Of a stretch of 64,000 nt of DNA, positions 12,601 to 24,790 are shown one piece after another. The notes under the pieces are model-generated. The model searched no databases. It was not told the origin of the DNA and worked only from the letters and a program-made list of their open reading frames with translations. The stretch is taken from positions 23,139,183-23,203,182 of the forward strand of contig JACAXG010000002.1 of assembly GCA_018881555.1 (NCBI GenBank). Reading direction: 5' to 3'. Numbering within the stretch: position 1 is the first letter of the stretch; each line of letters opens with the position of its first letter. The stretch is from Amblyornis subalaris. Its lineage: Eukaryota; Chordata; Aves; Passeriformes; Ptilonorhynchidae. The position numbers were made by a program, and so were the translations under genes.

Positions 12601-14959
12601 CTATCTCTGCNGACCTCTGTCTGTCTTGGTCCTAACAAAATGGACTGCAGAGACAGAATTACTTCTATTGTCTGCAANCTTAATTCCTTTTTGTCTCTTA
12701 TTCTCTCTTTCTTTATCTGAGTAATTATGACCAGTGAAATAGGAATAAGTACTCTTGTAGTGAATGTGAAATTTCAGATACTACTAAGAATTCATCTATG
12801 AAATTAGGTAAATTTATCATTTTGGGCATTGCTCTTGAAAAATTANGACAAAGTTTGAATCAATTCTGTCTTTTGCTAGAAATTTTACCTTTAAAATATT
12901 CTTCAAAATATTTGGTAAAATTATTTCTATTTTTAATTTTTATCTGATTATTCTTGACAAAGAAATGAACTAATCTTACTGAAAACCTTCACATTTGTGG
13001 ATTATTTCTTGGAGTTTTTGTGTCTTTAATATGTATGGCTATGTGATNGTGTTGTCAAATGTGTTCTCTGAATGTGACGAATACTGAATACAGATGGCAT
13101 CTCACTCTTAACAGTCACACGTTCTTGAGTCTCTTATGAAGGCTCTTATTGTCAAATGCTCCAGCATTACCCTACTTTTAAAAACAGGTGATCCGTCTTC
13201 AAGCAGCAGTTTCAAAAAGGATTTTCTTTTTATTATTCAAAATATGNGACCCACTGAAACCAGTGAGGTATGAATCTCAAACATGTTGCAGTCTGGAGGG
13301 CTTCTGAAGTCAAGGGAGGGAAGCAAAATCAGGCAAAATCAAGGGAAATCTTCCTAGCTTTCAAAGGCATGGGAAACATGTCTGAAACTAAGACTGNGGG
13401 TTGTGTTTCTGCTTCCTCAGTAACTACCTACTCTTCATATGACCACTTACTTAATTGTTTGTCCATTTCTACTTAGTCTCCTACTGTTTCTTTCAAATGA
13501 ATTCCTGTTGAGAATTGTATTATTCTTGCTGCTTTTCCTGTATTCCTATTCCTTATTACAGCTTTCTAAAATATCATGTAGCATTCTCACTTAGTTGTGC
13601 TTGCATTTTACTAGACAGAAGATAAATTTAGCAATTGGTACTTACCAGAACAGGTCTTTTTGCTTTTAATTATGGAAAGTGTATTGAGCATTTTCTAAAA
13701 CCTCTGAAACTTCTAAAATAATTGCCAGTTATATTGTAAAACCCTCAACTAAAAGACTGCTTCAGTCAAAGCAGTGACAAAATACATACTTTGAATTCTT
13801 GGGCATATGCATTTTCTGGCCTGCTGGGTTGTACTTCCTGAAGTTTCCACCTTAGCAAAGGTGCTTGCATAAGTTATTTTTACCTGGCTTTAAAACCCTC
13901 TTCTGATACATTTCATTTTATATGATTTGCATTGTGGNAACTTTTAATACATATCCNATGCCTATAAATTAGTGACTGCTGGAGTTTAGATTAATGAACT
14001 CTCATTAGTTGTTTCCTTTGCATTTTGTTTCCTGTATGAATTTGGAGATGATTGCTGAAATAAATTACTTGTACAAGCAGTGGCTTTAAGTGCTTTTCTG
14101 TTTCCTGCTGTGGTGACAAGTGCCTCATTCAATTGTTTCAAAATGAATGCCTTAAGTGACTTTTCTCCTTTTGAGCATCCTTCTCAGTCACAAACTTCAC
14201 TGAAGCTAAAACTTTGATTTGTAGAATCATTTCTGTACATTAGGATTTACTGCAGGAAGTTTTTTTCTGAAGAAGTTATTTCTCAATATGTAGCTGCTTT
14301 AACTGCATGGTCCTGGAACAAATTGCATGTGCAACTTCTAACACCCTTATTGAATTAAATGTTCCAGTTCTACAAAATGGCATAAAAAAATCTTTTTATC
14401 ACTTATGGGATAAAATGTGGACTAGTCTATATTACAGGCACTGCTATCTCCTCTGTAATAAGAAGAATGATTTTGCTCTCTCAAACCCAGNGTTATATTG
14501 AAAAAGAATTATTGTCATTCTATGGTTAAAAAAATCCTGCCATTTCAGACTGTATTGCAGATCACAAGAAACAATAAAGCAGAACAAAGAAGATCGTATT
14601 GAGACTTTTTTCTCTCTGGACTCGTCATGTTTACACAACATGTTGCCAAATGCAGCATATTGCATTTTCAAGTATGTATATTTTAAATATTTATGGATAG
14701 TGAATAATTCCTTTCAGTAAGAGATAAAAATGATTCCTGATCCTTCAGCACACTGCAGTTATAAAACCATTATTCAAATTAATTAGATATTCCAGCTGTT
14801 AAATGAAAAGCTCTGCAATGGCTTTTTAAAACTTATGGAAATGTTTCCAATGTCGATGATCAATTCCAACAGGCTTATGAGATTTGAGTGGNGGAAGATG
14901 AAAAATCTGAAAGTAAATTTCCATTTCTGTGATCATGAGTCTTACCTCTGGAGAGCTTG
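9641..14959. other. Unique AT-rich non-coding sequence
   Basis: No recognisable gene, RNA or transposon. A good splice-acceptor-like sequence (TTCTCATTTTTCACTGCAG) ends at about 10849, but stops follow quickly in the open frames and no clear donor pairs with it. Single ambiguous bases (n) are dense here. Confidence 0.6.
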
Positions 14960-15098
14960 AATGAAAATGTTCAANGTCAGGTTGGACANGGCTCTGAGCA
15001 ACCTGATCTTGTTGAAGATGTCCCTGTTCATTGCAGGGAGGTTGGATTAGATGACCTTTAAAGGTCCCTTCCAACCCAAACTGTTCTATGATGCTGTG
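14960..15098 (+). mobile_element. CR1 LINE 3' end fragment
   Basis: About 140 bases match the very 3' end of CR1: a segment equivalent to CAAGGTCAGGTTGGAC, then the GAAGATGTCCCTGTTCATTG block, then AGGTCCCTTCCAACCCAAAC, ending in degenerate octamers (TTCTATGATGCTGTGAA). This is the extreme 5' truncation typical of CR1. It contains no coding capacity. The intact end suggests it is younger than the copy at 8935-9640. Confidence 0.93.
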
Positions 15099-15605
15099 AA
15101 CAGAACTTCGCTGCTCAGTGTTTTCTAAACAAATGCAGTCATGAGAATGCTTAAATAGTTCAGTTGCATTTGAGAAAGAAATACATTGTTCTTTTCACAT
15201 AGTTTTCAGATTTCCCTTTGCTATTTTAATAGAATGGTTGCATATTGTGCCAGGAATTTGATTCTCTTTCTGACACATCATTTAATATCTAACTTATGTT
15301 GAAGTTATGATTTAGGTGACTTTCTGATATGAAAAGGAATTTAAGAGGTGGAGATTTTGACATTGCTACAGTATAATTAAGAAAAGGCTGGTAATACTGA
15401 GTAGGTCTACAACTGATTNTTGTTTTATAAAAAAAAAGAAAATTTTTCCTGACTTTTGATATTTTGTGTATGAATAGTTAGATGTGATGACAAAAAAACA
15501 ATACTATGATCAGCAGCAATGTAGTAAGAGAAAAAAAAGGCCAGTTAACTTTTTATATTTAATTTCTCCATAATGTTGCTTAGGTCTGTCTTCACTAAAA
15601 TGCCT

Positions 15606-15633
15606 TTGTTTTGTTTTGTTTTGTTTTGTTTTG
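15606..15633. repeat. (TTTTG)n pentanucleotide repeat
   Basis: About five and a half TTTTG units. A similar, less pure tract occurs at 62585-62624. Confidence 0.93.
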
Positions 15634-16739
15634 TATTGGTTTCATTTTGTTATTCTTTTTAGTTTTGCTCTTGTTTATATTTGCTAGACTGAGTTTAAAC
15701 CAAATTTAGTTTTGGCTAAACACTGCTCTACTCACTTCAAAATAATTTTGCTATTCCATCATAGTGTTGTTTTGGAGCCCATATCTTCATGTTGGTCATT
15801 CTGAGATGTTCTGTGGGGGACTGCATTGATTTTGTGTAGGCGTAAGAGTATAACCAAGAGACTAAGCTGCAATACGTGTCTTCTTTTAACTTGTATTAAA
15901 ACTCATATTTGAGATGTTTGTCAGCTACTTCAGCAAAAGAAGAAAGAAAAAAAGANAATAATTATACAGAAAACAGGAAAATGCAGGGATTTTGTGACAA
16001 GAAAAGCTTCTTAGTGACTGATTGCTTCAGTAAAACTATTTTTCTACAACTTTTGGTCTTTTCATCATGGTTATTTTATATCTTTTCTTAATGCCACGGT
16101 AAAACATCACCCCATTAAGATTTCAAATGCAAACATTCAGGTCTAGTAACTAGTAATTAGCTCTAGTGACANTGGAAACTAAAAATTACAGGCAGCATAA
16201 ATTACTTTTAACTCAACTAGCCTATTTTTTTAAGTTTGCACCAGTATTAAAGTTTCTTATTATTATTGAAATTATTTTAATGCGACATATTGAATTATAA
16301 TTAATATAATTAGAAATAATAAAATATTATTCAAAGACTGTTTATTCAATAGAACTTGTTCCCATAGAAACAAGGAGCAAAAGATTCAATTTATTCAGGT
16401 TTCATGGCAAATAAATATTCTTCTGCTGTGAATGTTTAATGTTCTCACATCTATGTTTCACAAGAATATCGCAAAAAAGTCAATAGGCAACTGTACATAG
16501 AATATTTCCTTTGCTCTTTACATGGAGTTTTAGTTGCATTTATTGTAAAAAACCAAAACAAAATAAAACAAACCCTGAGTAAATCTGTTTGTGCTCCAAG
16601 AAGAGGCGCAGATGTTTTCTTGGTATTGATCTCCAGCAATAATGATTTTTAAGCACTGAAGAAGTGCATATGGGGATTTCGTGTGATGGCCAAGCGAAAA
16701 AAAAAACAAAACACCAAAAAACAGCAAAACAAAACATGG

Positions 16740-17340
16740 AAGNAATAGACGCTAAAGAGCTGCATCAAAACTGCCAGCAGTCAGCACAGCTTTCATCTTA
16801 TGCAAGTACTGTCGGCTCGTGTTTGCAAAACCTCATGATTTATTTAGAATTTTAATTAAAGAAAAGGAGTGATTGGAACAGCATCCTAGCAGCACCTAGC
16901 ATCTGCCGACCGTGGCTAATGATTTTTACAACCTCATCTGCAAACACTCCATTAAAGAAGCTAACCATGACGTGTGACACAACTGAAGCAAATGAGTGAG
17001 GGAAAACAAATCTTGCCCTCAGCAATCACTAATAAAAGAGACAGAATAAGATTAAAAAAAAAAAAAAGACACTGTGCGAAGTTTAGCTTCAGGGCTCAAT
17101 CTCAAGTCCTTGGAAAGAAGGATCATTACATACTCATGAGCATGTGAAGCATTTTGGCCTCTGGATGCTCTCTTGACAGCTTTTTCAGAATTTGCATTAT
17201 TTTTCTGTTTTCCAAAGAAAAGAAAAAATCCAACACTTCAATTTTAAAAGCAAAAGGCCCTTGAATTTTTCTTCAGTCATACTTGTCATTTGGCGTCTCT
17301 TTTTGTAGCTCTTTAAAAAGTAATGCTTTGCATTAGGTTG
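16740..17340. promoter_or_regulatory. Possible conserved non-coding element (inference)
   Basis: This block has high sequence complexity, no repeat similarity and closely spaced homeodomain-like cores, including TTTTAATTAAAG near 16851 and GGCTAATGATTTTTAC near 16913. It also contains E-box, AP-1-like and GATA-like matches. It differs in texture from the low-complexity flanks and resembles developmental enhancers. A 14-A run (17054-17067) preceded by AATAAA interrupts it. No conservation data are available to me, so this is a guess from composition only. Confidence 0.2.
17054..17067 (+). repeat. Poly(A) run preceded by AATAAA
   Basis: Fourteen A bases lie about 20 bases after AATAAA. The arrangement looks like a polyadenylated end, but the upstream sequence has no recognisable gene similarity. 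Confidence 0.85.
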
Positions 17341-17606
17341 GGCTTTCACTGTGCAAGGTCAAAATAAAATATAGTAACTCCTGGGTACAGAGGGATATTA
17401 CAGTCAGAAGTGGTTAATGATGGGGAATATAGAGGGACAAAGTGGCTGCATTGCCTGGTCAATGGCTGCAACTTTTTTCTTTGTGCTTAAGTACTCTATC
17501 CTCATCATCTTGGTTTCAAACAAGTTAAATATTGCAGCAAACTGGATCCAATCAAGATTCTTCCCAAAGTACACCTTTTGGGATTTAGCCTGACAACCAG
17601 CAAATT

Positions 17607-18125
17607 CTAATGTTTTCCTTGGGGGAAAAAAGGAAAAAAGAAGTAACCACTACAGTATTCCCTACAGTATTTCAGATTTGTTATGTTCCTCTTACATATA
17701 CATTGGAGATGGAAAAGAACGATTAATGGCTTTAGCCCTTTCTCTGCCATTGCAGGGCATTTTACTGCATTATAATATAATAATACTGCCACTATAGTGA
17801 TAGAATGCATCTCTGGATATCTGCTGGAAGAGTCTTGAATCTTAGGTTTGACTCCTCTCCAGACCGATCTGTGCATATAGACAAGAACCACATTTGAGTG
17901 TACAGACACACCAAAACAACAGTGTCTACAATGACCACTGAGGTCCTTCTGAGAGTCCAGCACACAGAAACAAAGAGAAAACTCCCAAAGGTCAGATATT
18001 GTGTACTCAGAATTTAAGAAGTATTGAAAAAGTTTACTAGAATAATAGGGAGCTTCATTTGACACAGCCCATTGTATGAGGAAGGTTCTTGCAATAATTA
18101 AATTGTTGTGAAGCTTGAGATGCAT
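17607..18125 (-). other. Orphan 172-codon open frame, probably not a gene
   Basis: This is the longest open frame outside a repeat. The frame stays open for roughly another 18 codons upstream of the Met. The predicted protein is Cys- and hydrophobic-rich with no repeat, no clear signal peptide, no recognisable domain and an aromatic-rich tail (GYFFFPFFPQGKH). The AAAATG context has the favourable A at -3. No promoter or splice support is seen. In AT-rich DNA, frames of this length are rare but can be expected occasionally in 64 kb on two strands, so chance remains the leading explanation. Confidence 0.12.
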
Positions 18126-21100
18126 TTTGTGTGGTGTATCACAAGTTAAAAAATATCTCCCTGCTGCTANATGAAATCATTCTATAGCTTGGTGTATTTA
18201 ATTAATGTACTAAGCTTGTGGGTTATAAGAGACTGTGTAAAGAGTACTGCTACAAAGAAAAGAAACATGCAGAGTTTTTCCATCCTCTGTTCCTTTCCAG
18301 CAGTGGGAAAATTTTCTGATCACTGAAAACGACTCTACAGAAAAACAACTTGCTTTCTTTTGGAAAACGAACCATCTCCCTAGGGAATTTGGGCTTTTTT
18401 CCTGGCAGATCTGGTTTTTATTCCAATCCAAAGAACAGTGTAACAATGTTTTTTTATTGTTCTGGAAGAAAATATACCTGTATAATAAGCGTTCTTGCAG
18501 GTGGTACAATCCCTTCACACCAGGTATCTTTGTTAGTTCACTTGCCCTGGGTTTCACTCCATTGTCTGGCTGGCAGGCTTCAGCAGCTTTTTGCAATACT
18601 GCAGGCACATATCAGTTCTTTTGCAGCTGAAATGAAAATCCTTGAGCTTTCTTTTGACTGCTAACCATGGTCTATGCATTAAACTTAATCTAAATACTGT
18701 AATTAAGCATATTTTTTCATGTCCCACATCTTCTTGGTGTGTTACCTTTAAATCATATGGGTATCATGGAATTGATTTTCTAAGAACTAGTGGGATTTCA
18801 GAAATGTCCTCTAAGGAGATGCTTCATAAAATGCTGTACACAGAAGCCTTCGGAAAATTCAGCTGAACTTGTAGGAGATCTTAAAAAGACTTAAAATATT
18901 CTTTATGGATTTACGGAAAAGCCACTGGACTTATGTTGCAACACTATTGACAAATTTCAGACAGACTGTTGAAAAAAGTAGTTTGGACTCAGCTCAGAAA
19001 AAGCTGTATCTGCTCTTATTTCCCACCTTGCAATTTGCTAATGTTTCAGTTGGGAATCTGACCTCAAACAAATTCAGACTAAGTAGTTTTATGAGTCACT
19101 GAAGTTGAAGAAGCAGTCAGAGGTTCAAGTGCATATGTAGGCTCAAGCCAAAAATCTCAGATTTACGTGTTTTAAATTAGTCATTTTACTCCATAATTAG
19201 AAGCTGAAGATATTTGATCTGAGTTTTAAGTATCTGCACTTAACACAAAATTGAATGTGGATTTCAGATACCCCTAGTTATACCCAGCTATAACTGCAGC
19301 AGATCTGAAAAGCGCAACTGTCAAAACATGTATTTCAATATTTAACTTTAGACAGCTAAATGTAATTTTTGTGGTTCATTGGCTTATTTTGGGGGGATAT
19401 GATATGAACCATATCCCCAACAAAAGATGTGCTGCATTCAAATCCTTCTTTCTTGCCCGTCCGGATTCTGCATAGCCTGATCACTCTCAGCTCAAGTGTT
19501 TTGAGTGGCCAGAGTTATTCATGTTAGCCTTGTGAAAACAGTGCAACACAGAAAACATGCCTGATTCCTTTCAATTTGTTGTGTTACCTTTGTTTGATTT
19601 GTTTTCCAGGCATGGATTTCCAGGCTAGAAACAATTCATTTTTCATATTCTTACATAAATTGAAGGGGGCAAAGCATCTTTCTTTGTTGCAAGAACATAT
19701 TTGAAATTGAATTATTGTGAGACAATAGAAATCTGTTTTCAGAGCAATTTTTCAAATTATCGAATCACTCTTTAAACTCAGAAGTACCAGTGCCTTNTTG
19801 GCTCTAATTAGATAGATAGATATATAATCTCATATTTATGGATTTCAGTATTTATATAGTTCAAGCTACACGTTGAAAGTCAATGCCAGATTTTTTTACG
19901 TCTGCTCTTTTGTAAAGAAAGGTATAATGTATTGTCCTTGAAAAAATGAGTTCACTGACAAAGCAGTTCTCAAACTGTGTTTCTAAAGAGGTGCCTCTTG
20001 CTGTTCTGTGAAGAACTAGTAGCCATTATAGTCAGGTCCTTGTCAACTCTTGACGACTTATTTTAGAGTGTTGCAGAATATGCAAAATAGTTCCCTAATG
20101 CTAATTTCACATATAAAATTTTTAATAATTTCTATCTGGGTGATAGCAATACAGAAAGGAGGATAGTTCGGGGAGCTACAAATTATAGGTAGGCTAAAAT
20201 CAGCCAGACTATGGGAAAGATAACCATAGCGAATTTTGTGAAATTTTATTTTNTTTTTTAAAAAATGAAATCTAAACCCGTTGAAAATCAGGTTTGAACA
20301 TGGCCTTTTAATGAGCAGATAGTCCCTTGCCTTTAGCTAGAGACCAGAAAGAACCNAACACCCAGGTCTCTTCACTGCAGTACATTCAATAGGTCCTGTT
20401 TTAGCGGGCTTGTGGGACCAAACCTGTCAATGCTTGTGTGAGTTAGCACAAAGCATCATTCCAGAAAATTGAATGCACTGCAAAACCATACCAGTAGTTC
20501 TGGCCCAAGTGACTTTTTTGAAATTCAAATCTATATGCTGTCAACATGCTGTTATTCAAAGGTGAACTATTTGGCTTGTGGATTAAATGTACTCAGCGTC
20601 TCAGCAAGTAGGAACTTTCATTAGCAGTAGTATGGTGCTATTATCTCTCTCCCTACCATATGACTTGATGCGGTTGACTGGAAGTTGGGCTCTTTATTTC
20701 AAGTCCGAATGTAGGGCAGTACGTTTACCAAATGAACTGACGGTTTAAGTTTATGCTTTTATCTGATTTATGGCACTCCATGCTTGCCCTCTGCTACCTC
20801 ACTGTTTTGCCTGATACAAAGCAAACCTAGAGAATCCATTCNGATTTTTGCATTTCTCCTAACAATTTTCATTGTTTGGCAGATACACAAGCAGTGGGCA
20901 ACTCCAAAGACATCTTCAAGAAATGATGAGACTGTTCTCTAGTGAGTTTCTTCTCAAGTTCTAAAATTTACTCTGCTGATGTGACTATCATGGGTGAATT
21001 TGATGTCTGAATTTGGTGAGAGGGAAGTATTGTTGGTGTTGAGGCTGCCTGCAGTGTTTTGTTCACAAGAACTGGTGGATTANCTTGTCTTTTTTTTTGA

Positions 21101-21291
21101 TCTGATGTCATATGTTTCAGGGGAGGCAGAACTGCACTGCAGAAGGTTGATTTGCCATTAAAAGCCATTATTGTTACTTAGAACCATCATTCTATCCATG
21201 TCTCTAAAGCGGCAGTATATTTTAAACCTTATAAAGCAAAATGTGAAATTATTAGACTAGAAAGAAAATCCTTTGTTCAGTTTTGTGTTTC

Positions 21292-21762
21292 CCACCACAA
21301 GAAAGATATCGGGGTGCTGCACTGTATCCAGAGTAGGACAACGGCCCTGGTGAAGGGTCTAGAGAGTAAGTCACATAAGGAGCTGCTGAGCGCGCTGGGG
21401 GTGTTTAGCCTGGAGAANTAGAGGATCAGGGGAGACCTTGTCACTCTTTACAACTCTCTGAAAGGAGGTTGTGGCCAGGTGGGGGTTGGTCTCTTCTCCC
21501 AGGCAACCGTGACAGGACAAGAGGACATAGTGGCAGGGACGGCTCAGATTGGACAGCAGGAAGAATTTCTTCATGGGAAGAGTTGTTAAGCATTGAAATG
21601 GACTGACCAGGGAAGTGGTAGACATCCATGGAAGTGTTCAAGAAACAACTGGAAGTGACACTTAGTGCTTTGGTCTTGTTTACAGGCTGGCTATTAGGCA
21701 AAGGTTGAACTTGATGGTCTTAGAGGTCTTTTCCAACGTAAATGATTCTGCGATTCCGTAAT
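21292..21762 (+). mobile_element. CR1 LINE fragment with intact 3' end
   Basis: The segment starts in the ORF2 C-terminal region (CACAAGAAAGATATCGGGGT) and continues through blocks equivalent to LVKGLE, LGVFSLE and the CTGAAAGGAGGTTGTGGCCAG motif. It then covers the GGAAGAATTTCTTCATGGG block and ends with the 3' UTR and octamers ATTCTGCGATTCCG. It is 5'-truncated, with a stop in the ORF2 frame just after the GTGTTTAGCCTGGAGAA block, so it is inactive. Its sequence type is close to the copy at 48360-48680, which shares the GTGGCCAGGTGGGGGT and CAGGCAA segments. These two probably belong to one subfamily. Confidence 0.95.
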
Positions 21763-22412
21763 TGTTAATTCATAAATTGTTTTAACAGGGATGATAATAG
21801 CCACACAAAGTGGTGCAATGTCCCAGGTACTTCAGATGGGTTTATATTAACTCTGGAGCAAACATAAACTAGGACCTTTATAGTCAGATAATTCTTTTAT
21901 ATTGTTTTCTATATTAATTGGAGATCCCACACTAGGCTACCCTAAACTGTAGGGTAGAACTACTTTGGGGTTGCTTTTACATTTATTTCATAATATACCA
22001 ACATACATGGTAAATTATTCTTGGATTTCAAAGACTCATATGCGGCTATGGCCCAATGTTGCCCAATCACACCAAACACTGTCATGCACAACAATTACAT
22101 ATCTGGAATCTGAGTAAGTGTTTCTGCATTTTTGCAGCTGAAAGGTGTTTTGTTCAGATTTCTTTCTTGAAGCTTTCTGTTTCTATTTGCCATTGTCTTC
22201 GAAAGTCCATCTACTGTAAGAAACTTTCCATTGGATCCCTATTTTCTACTTATAACTTGCTTGACAATTTTAAGTGCTAGGATACAATCTTTTATTTTTT
22301 GCAATCCACCATGTTGCACCTTGTACATTCTTTCTGCCATGACTACATTCTGCATTTAGACATATTCAAAAATCTCTCTCTCTGCCTTTTAAAAATGGTT
22401 AGCTGTATTTTC
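21763..22412. other. Unique spacer between two CR1 copies
   Basis: About 650 bases of AT-rich sequence with no recognisable feature. Confidence 0.6.
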
Positions 22413-22880
22413 AGAGAGCNTCCAAAGGCTGGCNACAAAGATGGTGAAGGGCCTTGAGGGGAAGCCGTATGAGGGGTGGCTGAGGCCACTTGGTCTGTTC
22501 AGCCTGGAGAAGAGGAGATTGAAGGGAGACATGGCAGTCTACAACTTTCTCATGAGAGGAAGAGGAGGGGTAGACACTGATCTCTTCTCTGCTCTGTGGT
22601 GCCCAGTGACAGGACCTGAGGGAATGGCCTGAAGTTGTGTCAGGGGAGGTTTAGGTTGGATATTAGGAAAAGATTCTTCACCCAGAGGATGGTTGGGCAC
22701 TGGAACAGGCTCCCCAGGGAAATGGTCACAGCACCAAGCCTGTCTGAGTTCCAGAAGAGTTTGAACAACACTCTCAGGCACGTGGTGTGACTCTCAAGGA
22801 TGGTGCTGTGCAAGGCCAGGAGTTGAACTTGATCCTTGTGCGTCCCTTCCAACTCATCTTATTCTGTGATTCTGTGATTT
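22413..22880 (+). mobile_element. CR1 LINE fragment with intact 3' end
   Basis: A second plus-strand CR1 copy, of a different type from the one at 21292. Readable blocks are GATGGTGAAGGGCCTTGAGG, the segment encoding LGLFSLEKRRLKGD, then GGTTTAGGTTGGATATTAGG, CACTGGAACAGGCTCCCCAG and TTGAACTTGATCCTTGTGCG. It ends with perfect tandem octamers (ATTCTGTGATTCTGTGATTT). It is 5'-truncated with no functional domain left. The same orientation and short spacing relative to its neighbour are consistent with two independent insertions. Confidence 0.95.
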
Positions 22881-24771
22881 ATATGGATGTATGTGGTCTA
22901 GGGCTTATTATATTAAACACTGTTTTCCTTTGTGGAAATCTTGCCACTAATTATCACTGATGGAGACATTCGAGCTATATTAAATCCGTCTGCAGGCTTT
23001 TTTAGGAAAGATGTACGAAGCATTGTAACTGATTCAGGACAGTTGGGTATTTCTCAGTTTTGGTTGGTGGCTGAGTTTGTATCACCTTATACTGGTGTGT
23101 CTGAACGTTTAAAACATTCTTTGCTGATGCCTAGGGCTTTCAATTTCTGTAGCAAGTTTGCCAACAAGATGACTTGATTCCACAGTTGATGGTTATGCAG
23201 CGGAAGCTAGCAAAGATCTGGTAATATACATCGATCAATGATGTAGGGGTAAACAAAAACACAGGCANAATAAGATTTCTAGTGTCCCATGCTTGGCAAC
23301 AACATGGATGAATCTTTGTCACTCTGCTTTCCTTGCAGCCGTCCAATTGATTGCTTTGCTGGTTTTGACTCCGTGTAACATCCCCAACCCCTTTTCAGTG
23401 TGGGTTCTCACCTGCACTTTTCTGCAAATGGAAACATGGCAGAAGTGTGCGGGGACTGAGGAGATCAAGACAGAAATAGAAATCTGAAGTAGAATAAGAA
23501 GAATATTCTTTTTTTTTTTTTTTCCTTTTTCTCTGAGTCATGTACTAAAATCTCCAGGAAACAAAAAAAAAGGGACAGGTCAGGTCTAAAAACCCCAGTG
23601 TGTCTTGTGTGCTGGAAAAAGGCAAGTTAGTAACCCATTAAGTTTGGATAGGTGCAGAGTGTGTTCTCAGGTGAGGAGAAACAAATATAGAAGTTCAAAC
23701 TGTATGTCTCCTCCTCCTGTCATGTGAATATATTATCTATCGCCTTGATTCAGTGACACTGAGTAGAATAAAATGACAGCGTCAGTGTGCAGGGTTTTTT
23801 CTCCAATTTGCAGCTAATCATTCTGGTAATGTATGTGTTAAACAATCTCTGTNAATGTCTGAAAACACGGTTTAATGAATACTCACTCATATGCTTGAAC
23901 ATAAAAGATTATAAAGATTCCATATCTCTATAGGCAATTAATTTACACTTATTTAAGATTCATTTTTTCATGGCCAGTGGGGATATATCCCTCCTGGGTT
24001 GTGACCAGATGTTTAAACATGAAGACTGTAATTTTAGCTTTTATTGGAAGTATATGCCTCAGTGGTAATGGATTTGACTCTTTTCAGCAGGCATCTCAAA
24101 TCCTGCAATTTGCTGGTCAGCTTAAGGAAAAAGAAATGCTCTGCAAATGAGTAAAAACCAGTCTGCATCTCTTATCAGTGAATCCTCTGGAGCCAGCTGC
24201 ATAACTAATAGAATCAGCTGCTGCTCTTTTCACCTGTGGGGAGCACATTCTCTCTTAATAAAATAACTGCAATCCCCTAGTCTGATGTAGTTTGGGAAGA
24301 GGCGAATTTTGGACTCACTGAAGCACAGGCCTTTCAAGCAGCATTTTTGGTTAGCAGTGAATGAGTCCAGCATTAGTGCCGGTAATGGAGAGGAGAGATG
24401 CCTGGAATCTGTTTGCAGCTCTGTCATTGATTCCCAGTAGGAGCACAGATGCTTTCAAGTACTTGTATCTCATTCTTCTTTTTTCGGTATCCACCTCCAG
24501 CAAGCTCTGTTTAATAAACATTTGTTTCTGGAATGCCCCTGCCCCTAGTTTTATGTGCTTGTGAATTTAAGGCACTTAAAGATACAGTTTCCAGGGCTGC
24601 TTCTTCTTTCCTGCCAGAACTTAATATCACTTAACAAACAACATATGATCTTAAGTACTTACAACAAATCTGTTATCCAGATTTAGCAAGTACTTTTTTT
24701 TTTTTTTAAATGCATGCAGGATTCTGCATCACTTTTTCAGAAATCAGTCTTATTATTTCTGACTAGCTTCA

Positions 24772-24790
24772 AAAGCTGTGTCACAGCTTT
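24772..24790. other. Perfect short palindrome
   Basis: AAAGCTGTG-T-CACAGCTTT: two 9-base arms around a single base. It could extrude or fold as a hairpin. No further function is visible. Confidence 0.9.

Larger units (their letters stand above)
15099..21291. other. Unique sequence with possible conserved block and one orphan frame
   Basis: No recognisable gene or transposon. It holds a TTTTG pentamer tract, a homeodomain-site-rich block around 16740-17340 that could be a conserved non-coding element, and a 172-codon minus-strand open frame at 17607-18125 with no recognised domain. A GATA-rich short tract lies near 19808. Confidence 0.55.

Noticed and set aside
16900..17067. Processed retropseudogene ending in AATAAA plus A14
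   Set aside because: The upstream sequence shows no similarity to any recognised mRNA. Bird genomes have few retrocopies because CR1 does not readily mobilise poly(A) RNA.
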